Of a stretch of 31,891 nt of DNA, positions 26,220 to 31,891 are shown one piece after another (position 1 is the first letter of the stretch; each line of letters opens with the position of its first letter). The stretch is from a bacterium (GTDB lineage Bacteria; Hydrogenedentota; Hydrogenedentia; Hydrogenedentiales; SLHB01), in NCBI GenBank assembly GCA_024231375.1, contig JAAEQP010000511.1, positions 1-31,891 of the forward strand, in the 5' to 3' direction. Under the pieces are notes generated by a model, which saw only the letters and a list, made by a program, of their open reading frames with translations, searched no databases and was not told the DNA's origin. Made by a program: the position numbers and the translations under genes.

Positions 26220-27743
26220 ATGAGACTGTGCCCCCTCCCCCGTGCCATCGCCATTCTTTCCGGATTCTGCCTGTTGGTATCCGCCGCACTCACGGCCCAC
26301 GCCGCCGATCAGCCCCAATGGGGCGAACCCCACACCCGCAACATGATCTCAGGGGAGACGGGCCTCCCGACAACCTTCGACCCTGCAACAGGCGCCAACA
26401 TGAAATGGACCGCCTCTCTCGGCACCCAGGCCTTCGGCACGCCGACCATCGCGGCTGGCAAAATCTTCATCGGCGCGAACAACGTTCAGCCCCGCGACCC
26501 ACGCCACCAGGGCGACCGAGGTGTGTTCCTCTGTCTCAACGAATCCGACGGTACCCTGGTATGGCAATCGGTGGTCCCTCGGATCTCCGACGACCGGTAC
26601 AAGGACTGGCCGGAAGTCGCGCCGTCCTCACCGCCCACCGTCGAAGGCGACCGCGTATACACCCTCACCAATCGCTTCGAGGTCGTCTGCTTCGATATCA
26701 ACGGATTGGCCAACGGCAACGACGGCCCCTTCACCGACGAAGGCCGCCACATGGTGCCCGCCGACCAACCGCCCATGGAGACTGGTCCACTCGACGCCGA
26801 CATCATCTGGTTGCTCGACATGCCCGGCCAAGTCGGCACGTACCCCCACGACGGCTCCCACAGTTCCATTCTCATCGACGGCGATTATCTCTACGTCAAT
26901 ACCTGTAACGGCGTCGACAACACCCACGCCGTCATGCCCAAACCCGACGCGCCCAACCTCATCGTCATCGACAAGGCCACCGGCCGCCTCGTCGCCCAAG
27001 ACGACCAATGCATCAGCCGCCGCGCCCAACATTCCAACTGGTCCTCGCCCGCCATGGGTACCATAAATGGCCGAAAACAGATCATTCTCGGCGGTGGCGA
27101 CGGCATCGTCTACGCCTTCGACGCCATCAAGGAGGCCCCCGCCGACGGCTCGGTCGCAACCCTGAACCTCGTATGGAAGTTCGACTGCGATCCCACCGCG
27201 CCCAAGGAGAACATCGGTACCTATCTCCGCAATCTCCAGGAAAGCCCCAGTTGCATCAGCGGCATGCCCGTTCTCTACAAAGACCGCGTGTACGTCACCG
27301 TGGGCGGCGACATCTGGTGGGGCAAGAAATTTTCCTGGCTGAAATGCATCGACGCCACCAAGACCGGCGACATCACCGAAACCGGCCTCATCTGGTCCTA
27401 CCCCCTCGAACGGCACACGTCGTCTACCCCCGCCATCGTGAACGGATTGGCCTTCGCCACCGACTGCCGCGGCCTGGTCCACTGCGTCGACGCCGAAACC
27501 GGTCAACCCTACTGGACCCACAGAATGCGCAAGGAAATGTGGGGATCCACCCTTGCCGCCGACGGCAGAATCTACGTCGGCTCCCGCGCAGGCGATTTCG
27601 CCGTCCTCAGAGCCGACAAGGAACTCCAGGTGCTACACACCGCCCAACTCGACAGCGCCATCTCCAGCACCCCCGTCGCCGCCAACGGCGTCCTCTACAT
27701 CGCCACCCTCACCAAACTCTACGCCATCCACGAAGCGAAGTAG
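26220..27743 (+). CDS. Secreted PQQ-like beta-propeller repeat protein
   Basis: A 507-residue exported protein. A Sec signal (1-29, ending THAA) precedes a PQQ-like eight-bladed propeller fold. Blades show the typical VYxxT/LVWQ text: GTPTIAAGKIFIGANN near 63-78, GVFLCLNESDGTLVWQS near 101-117, VYTLTNRFEVVCFD near 145-158, NLIVIDKATGRLVAQ near 244-258, VYAFDA near 297 and LVHCVDAETGQPYW near 419-432. It is not a dehydrogenase: no haem motif or catalytic calcium motif was seen, so it is probably a scaffold or a binding protein. The ATG has AGAGGA upstream. The next gene starts after 369 bp. Its partner is unknown. Confidence 0.88.
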   Translation: MRLCPLPRAIAILSGFCLLVSAALTAHAADQPQWGEPHTRNMISGETGLPTTFDPATGANMKWTASLGTQAFGTPTIAAGKIFIGANNVQPRDPRHQGDRGVFLCLNESDGTLVWQSVVPRISDDRYKDWPEVAPSSPPTVEGDRVYTLTNRFEVVCFDINGLANGNDGPFTDEGRHMVPADQPPMETGPLDADIIWLLDMPGQVGTYPHDGSHSSILIDGDYLYVNTCNGVDNTHAVMPKPDAPNLIVIDKATGRLVAQDDQCISRRAQHSNWSSPAMGTINGRKQIILGGGDGIVYAFDAIKEAPADGSVATLNLVWKFDCDPTAPKENIGTYLRNLQESPSCISGMPVLYKDRVYVTVGGDIWWGKKFSWLKCIDATKTGDITETGLIWSYPLERHTSSTPAIVNGLAFATDCRGLVHCVDAETGQPYWTHRMRKEMWGSTLAADGRIYVGSRAGDFAVLRADKELQVLHTAQLDSAISSTPVAANGVLYIATLTKLYAIHEAK

Positions 27744-28112
27744 GCAGCAGCCCCCGCCAGCATCCCCGGTCCTCCGCCGTCCGATCTGTCCGATCCGACC
27801 GTTCCGTCCGATTCCCGCATCCCTCTTCTCCCACTGTGTGGGGTCCCCGATCCCGCTCCCTTCCCCGATCACGCCCAACGAAGCGTCCGGGTATGTAGTG
27901 CGCCATTCATGGCGTTCCTTTGCTGTGGCCGGTCTCTTACCGAGCCACATCCGCCCACCGAAGGTGTCCTCTTCATCCTTCCACTCCACGTTTATTCTCT
28001 CCGTCTTTGCTGAAAGCTGAAAGCCGATAGCCTGAAGCCCTCTTGTTGCCATTTCCGCCCCATTTCACGTACTCTGCAAACTATCAGCGCAGTCCCCAGG
28101 AGCCCAATCGCC
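27744..28112. other. 369-bp gap with low-complexity repeat tracts and no gene
   Basis: Two simple tracts are visible: a run of TCCG/TCCGATC units (about 27775-27815) and GCTGAAAGCTGAAAGCC (28010-28026), both of the kind seen in intergenic regions of many bacteria. I find no supported ORF and no clear terminator. A possible promoter at its right end is listed separately. Confidence 0.5.
28046..28075 (+). promoter_or_regulatory. Possible promoter for the HzsA-related gene
   Basis: TTGCCA (28046-28051, 5 of 6 to TTGACA), an 18-nt spacer and TACTCT (28070-28075, weak -10), about 37 nt before the ATG at 28113. Confidence 0.3.
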
Positions 28113-31052
28113 ATGACCTCTACACTGTTTCGACTTGCTTCAATCGCCCTGATTCTCTCCCTATTCACCCTCAACACGTCCGCCGCCCCCTTCGACGACT
28201 TCGTCACCGCCTCCTCCGTCCACAGTATTGAATACCCCCCCCATTGCGCCGTGGACGGCAGCGCCGAGACCCGCTGGGCAAGCACCCAGGCGAAAGGAGA
28301 AGCGTGGCTTCGGATCGACTTGGGGCGCAAGGTCAAGATTGGGGGCGTCCGCATCAACTGGGAACGCGCCTGCGCCACCGAGTACGAGGTTCAGGTGTCC
28401 ACCGACGGCGAAAAGTGGCGCCGCCTCTACCGCGTGACCGACGGAAAGCCCGGCGTACGCGAGTTGACAGGGAACACCGGGAAAGGTCGATACATCCGCG
28501 TCCTCTGCCTGAAAGCCAACCAATACAACCTCTATTCCATCTGGGAAATCACGCTGCTTGATGAAGAAAGCGCACGCACACTCGGCGACAACGTGTCTGC
28601 TATTCACAAGGCACGCAAGGAAGAGGAACTCCGCCGTTCAGCCGGACTACGCCAGGCCTTGACGGACACCGGTACCGAAGAAATGGTCTACGCCACCCGC
28701 GCCATCCATCCGGACGGCCATTGGTACGCTAACATCAGCTACTACGCCGAAAGCCGCGAACGCAAGACCTACGTGAAAGGCACGGGCCTCTACCGGCTTC
28801 ACGTCGAGTCAGCCGCCGTGACACCGCTCGTCGAAGATCCCGAAGGCACTATTCGCGATCCTGCCGTGGACTACGATGGCCACACCATCCTCTTTTCCTG
28901 GCGCAAGGGCGGCACCGACAACTTCCACCTTTACCGTATCGACGCCGACGGGACAGATCTCACCCAACTCACCTCCGGCGGCTACGACGACATTGAAGGC
29001 GCCTGGCTGCCCGGCGGCGGCATCATCTTCGTGTCCAGCCGATCCCGGCGTTGGGTCAACTGCTGGCTCACCCAGGTGGCCACCATCCACCGATGCGACC
29101 GCGACGGCGGCAACATCGAACCCCTTTCGGCCAATCTGGAACACGACAACACCCCCTGGCCCCTACCCGACGGACGCATCCTCTACATGCGCTGGGAGTA
29201 TGTCGACCGAAGTCAGGTGGACTACCATCATCTGTGGACCATGAACCCAGACGGCACCGGCCAGATGATCTACTACGGCAACCTCCATCCCGGCGGCGTC
29301 TACATCGACGCCAAACCCATTCCCGGTACCAATGAAGTCCTCATGATCAACTCCCCCGGCCACGGCGCCAAAGAACACGCCGGCCATGTCGCCATCGTCA
29401 CCCCCGAGAGCGGCCCCGACAACAGACGCTCCCTGCGCAACCTCACCGAAGGCGGTTTCCGCGACCCCTACCCCCTCTCCCGCGACACATTCCTCGCGGC
29501 GCGCGGCCGCGATTTGGTCATCATGGATCGCGAGGGCCTGACAGCCACTCTGCACCGCCTCGACGACGCCGACCGCGCCAGACAACTCCACGAGCCTCGT
29601 CCCCTGATTCCGCGCCAACGCGAACACGTCATCCCTCCGCGCGGCAACGACACCGAGTCCACCGGCCGCCTCATGCTGGCCGACGTACACATGGGCCGCA
29701 ACATGACCGGCGTCGAGAAAGGCGACATTACGTCCCTGCTTGTCGTCGAATCCCTGCCCAAACCCATCAACTACACCGGCGGCATGGACCCCCTCACCTA
29801 CGGCGGCTCATTCTCCCTCGAACGGGCCTTGGGCACTGTGCCCGTCGAGAAGGACGGATCGGCATTCATCGAAGTACCCGCCAACCGCTCCCTCTTCTTC
29901 GTGGCCATGGATGCCGACGGCAACAGCGTCAAACGCATGCAGAGCTTCTTCAGCGTCATGCCCGGCGAAACCACCAGTTGTGTGGGGTGTCACGAGCAAC
30001 GAACCCGAAGCGTCACCAACCCCGGCCGCCAGCAATTGCTCGCTCTCTTGCGTCCGCCCAGCACAATTTCGCCGCTCGACGGCATGCCGGACGTGTTCGA
30101 CTTTCCCCGCGACGTTCAGCCCATTCTCGACACGCACTGCGTGCCCTGCCACGACTACGTGCCCCACCCCGGCGCCAAGCATGGACCCCGGTCCGGTGGC
30201 ATGGTGCTCACCGGCGACCACGGCCCCATGTTCTCACACAGCTACGTGACCCTCACCGTCCACAAGCAATTCGTCGACGGTCGCGACCAAGCCCGCAGCA
30301 ACTACGCCCCCCGCACCATCGGCGCGGGCGCCAGCCCCATCATCCACAAGGTCACCAAGCGCCATCACGGCGTGGACCTCACCGCCCGCGAGATCGACAC
30401 GTTGCGCTACTGGATCGAGACCGGCGCGCCCTATCCCGGCACCTACGGCGCCTTGGGCGGCGGCTCCATCGGCGGGTACCACGAAAACCAACTCGTCGAA
30501 ACCGACGCGGCCTGGCCTGAGTCCAGGGCGGCATCGGCCGCAATACGGCAGCGCTGCGACACATGCCACAAGGATGCCATGCACCTACCCAAGACCCTGT
30601 GCGACGAGAACGGACTATCTTTCTGGCGGCCCGATTGGTCCAACCCACGTCTGCCGCGCACCCGCCACTTCATGTTCAACCTGTCCCGGCCCAAGTTGTC
30701 TATGATGCTCCTCGCCCCGCTGGCCAAGGAGGAAGGTGGGTATGGCCTCTGTCTCAAAGACGGCAAGCCCGTCTTCGCCGACGCCGCCGACCCCGACTAC
30801 GCCAAAATCCTCGCCATGTGCGCTGCGGGCAAACGCCGTCTCAACGAGATCAAGCGCTTCGATATGCCGGGGTTCCAACCGCCCGGCCCCTACATCCGCG
30901 AAATGCAGCGCTACGCCGTGCTTCCCGACGATCTCGCCCCCGACACGCCCGTGGACCCCTACGCCTGCGACCAAGCCTATTGGAGTTCCTTCTATCCCGA
31001 CGTCGCCCTCAAGCACCCCGCTTACGCCATGAGCCAACCGAACGCCAAGTAG
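28113..31052 (+). CDS. Secreted discoidin / beta-propeller / three-haem HzsA-related protein
   Basis: 979 residues. A Sec signal (1-24) precedes an F5/8 type C (discoidin) domain (about 27-150: AVDGSAETRW, GRYIRVLCLK, YSIWEI) and a TolB/WD40-like six-bladed propeller (about 190-600, with LYRIDADGTDL and LWTMNPDGTG). A C-terminal region carries three c-type haem motifs: CVGCH 623, CVPCH 676 and CDTCH 815. The propeller-plus-haem layout matches the HzsA-related family, named after the hydrazine synthase alpha subunit. No HzsB or HzsC partner is present, so hydrazine synthesis is not implied. The ATG has AGGAG 10 nt upstream. It probably transfers electrons outside the cytoplasm; the discoidin domain suggests polymer or surface binding. 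Confidence 0.9.
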   Translation: MTSTLFRLASIALILSLFTLNTSAAPFDDFVTASSVHSIEYPPHCAVDGSAETRWASTQAKGEAWLRIDLGRKVKIGGVRINWERACATEYEVQVSTDGEKWRRLYRVTDGKPGVRELTGNTGKGRYIRVLCLKANQYNLYSIWEITLLDEESARTLGDNVSAIHKARKEEELRRSAGLRQALTDTGTEEMVYATRAIHPDGHWYANISYYAESRERKTYVKGTGLYRLHVESAAVTPLVEDPEGTIRDPAVDYDGHTILFSWRKGGTDNFHLYRIDADGTDLTQLTSGGYDDIEGAWLPGGGIIFVSSRSRRWVNCWLTQVATIHRCDRDGGNIEPLSANLEHDNTPWPLPDGRILYMRWEYVDRSQVDYHHLWTMNPDGTGQMIYYGNLHPGGVYIDAKPIPGTNEVLMINSPGHGAKEHAGHVAIVTPESGPDNRRSLRNLTEGGFRDPYPLSRDTFLAARGRDLVIMDREGLTATLHRLDDADRARQLHEPRPLIPRQREHVIPPRGNDTESTGRLMLADVHMGRNMTGVEKGDITSLLVVESLPKPINYTGGMDPLTYGGSFSLERALGTVPVEKDGSAFIEVPANRSLFFVAMDADGNSVKRMQSFFSVMPGETTSCVGCHEQRTRSVTNPGRQQLLALLRPPSTISPLDGMPDVFDFPRDVQPILDTHCVPCHDYVPHPGAKHGPRSGGMVLTGDHGPMFSHSYVTLTVHKQFVDGRDQARSNYAPRTIGAGASPIIHKVTKRHHGVDLTAREIDTLRYWIETGAPYPGTYGALGGGSIGGYHENQLVETDAAWPESRAASAAIRQRCDTCHKDAMHLPKTLCDENGLSFWRPDWSNPRLPRTRHFMFNLSRPKLSMMLLAPLAKEEGGYGLCLKDGKPVFADAADPDYAKILAMCAAGKRRLNEIKRFDMPGFQPPGPYIREMQRYAVLPDDLAPDTPVDPYACDQAYWSSFYPDVALKHPAYAMSQPNAK

Positions 31053-31060
31053 GCCATCCT

Positions 31061-31891
31061 CTACAGCGGCTTCACAGGCACGCAGATCTCCACGATGTGC
31101 TTGCCCTCGGGATGATCCTTCGGATCGTTGAGGCACACCTCGAAACAGGGCCGATCATCCGGCTGGTAGCCGCTCTCGGGCAGCCATCCGCCGCACACGG
31201 CATCCCACGCCTGCTGATACTGGTCGACCGACAGTTCGAACTTGGCGACGGCATACAAACCTCCGGGCACCGCCATCTTGCCGACCTCGCCGTCCACCTC
31301 CGTGTCTGCCGGCACGGTGATGCACATGCTCGTACGCAGCTTGTCGTCGTCCGTCAGGTTCGGGTTGTCGTGGTACACGCTCAGGACCCGTGTTTCCGGG
31401 AACCGAAGCAGTCCACGCGGCCCAGCCCAACTGAACAGTTTCGTGAACATCCGCTCGAACACAGACGAATCCCCCTGATAGGCCCCAATGTGACGAACAT
31501 ACGCCACGTGGCACTCCTCAAGATCGCGCACCTCAACCTCTGCCGTCAGTCCCTTGGATTCCATCACTTCAATCCTCCATGTGGTTGCGTTCGTCTGAAG
31601 GCAACTGTACATGGAAGACCCGAACCGCGCTTCACGTATCCTGCGATTCGCTTTGCAGATCTTGCTGTGTTCAAGCGACCCACCCGACCGCCACGCGCTG
31701 GCACTCATTCCAAAGGCGCCCTTGAAGTCACGCGCAAAGGCCGCCGAACTCGAGAATCCGCAGGACAGCGCGATCTCGGTGATCGAATCGCGTGGATTGG
31801 TGAGAAGAAGATTCGCGGCCTTTTCAAGCCGCACCCGGCGAATGAACTGGTTCAGAGTCTCCCCCACCATCGCCTTGAAAATGCGGTGGAA
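31061..31891 (-). CDS. AraC-type regulator with GyrI-like effector-binding domain (5' end beyond window)
   Basis: The gene enters from the right edge, and 276 codons are visible. It begins inside an AraC DNA-binding domain: FHRIFKAMVGETLNQFIRRV then LEKAANLLL, SITEIALSCGFSSSAAFARDFKGAFGMSASAWR, the two helix-turn-helix units. From about residue 115 to the end is a GyrI-like (SOUL/Rob C-terminal-type) effector-binding domain with VAYVRHIGAYQG, CITVPADTEVDG and GGLYAVAKFE. AraC-GyrI fusions sense small molecules and control efflux or stress genes. An ATG near 31870 could start a shorter form but would cut off half the DNA-binding domain. It converges with the HzsA-related gene (8 bp apart). Confidence 0.9.
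   Translation of the reverse strand, partial: FHRIFKAMVGETLNQFIRRVRLEKAANLLLTNPRDSITEIALSCGFSSSAAFARDFKGAFGMSASAWRSGGSLEHSKICKANRRIREARFGSSMYSCLQTNATTWRIEVMESKGLTAEVEVRDLEECHVAYVRHIGAYQGDSSVFERMFTKLFSWAGPRGLLRFPETRVLSVYHDNPNLTDDDKLRTSMCITVPADTEVDGEVGKMAVPGGLYAVAKFELSVDQYQQAWDAVCGGWLPESGYQPDDRPCFEVCLNDPKDHPEGKHIVEICVPVKPL

Noticed and set aside
26220..27743. PQQ-dependent alcohol dehydrogenase
   Set aside because: Propeller repeats are present, but no haem motif, adjacent-Cys disulfide signature or catalytic Asp/calcium motif was found.
28113..31052. Hydrazine synthase, implying anammox metabolism
   Set aside because: Only the HzsA-like architecture is present, with three haem motifs and a discoidin domain, and no HzsB, HzsC or hydrazine dehydrogenase in the window.

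Overview
The window is about 32 kb of GC-rich bacterial chromosome with 17 well-supported protein genes, one 42-residue small ORF and several intergenic repeats. No rRNA, tRNA, integrase, transposase, phage gene or CRISPR array was seen. The gene content resembles environmental Planctomycetota-like or Candidatus Hydrogenedentota-like bacteria: a prepilin-type DUF1559 protein, Tat-exported Gfo/Idh/MocA oxidoreductases, a HEAT-DUF1080 lipoprotein, a WbsX/GH99-like protein, and a discoidin/propeller/cytochrome c protein related to HzsA. The phylum is an inference from this content, not proven.

Layout. 1-242: two tandem copies of a 119-nt intergenic repeat. 259-4160: a Tat-exported aldo/keto reductase (minus), diverging from a Tat-exported amidohydrolase and a secreted GH99-like protein (plus). 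4168-6850: a minus-strand nrfH-nrfA-methyltransferase operon for respiratory nitrite ammonification, with an FNR/CRP-type palindrome upstream at 6979-6994. 7182-7407: a small ORF followed by a hairpin. 7626-11724: a Gfo/Idh/MocA oxidoreductase and a HEAT-DUF1080 lipoprotein, closed by a strong terminator shared with the convergent gene. 11806-19941: three large exported paralogues, each a YVTN/YncE-like beta-propeller fused to a PF04185-type phosphoesterase (two on minus, one on plus). The plus copy is followed after 12 bp by a prepilin-like protein. 21039-24168: a metallophosphoesterase, a YhhN-family membrane protein and a second Tat-exported Gfo/Idh oxidoreductase. 24381-31052: a sodium/solute symporter, a secreted PQQ-like propeller protein and a 979-residue three-haem HzsA-related protein. 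31061-31891: an AraC/GyrI-type regulator cut by the window edge.

How the genes may work together. Most products carry a Sec, Tat or lipoprotein signal, so the region looks like a cell-envelope programme. Sugar or glycoside oxidation and hydrolysis (Gfo/Idh with DUF1080, aldo/keto reductase, lactonase-like amidohydrolase, GH99-like protein, symporter) sits beside phosphoester hydrolysis (the three propeller-phosphoesterases). c-type cytochrome electron transfer is represented by NrfHA and the three-haem protein. Substrates cannot be read from sequence.

The best candidates for something new are the three-paralogue propeller-phosphoesterase cluster with its linked prepilin-like gene, the HzsA-related three-haem protein in a window without other anammox genes, the small ORF between nrfHA and the oxidoreductase, and the methyltransferase locked to nrfA by a 4-nt overlap. 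Strand composition also changes near 21 kb: the plus strand becomes strongly C-rich whatever the gene orientation.
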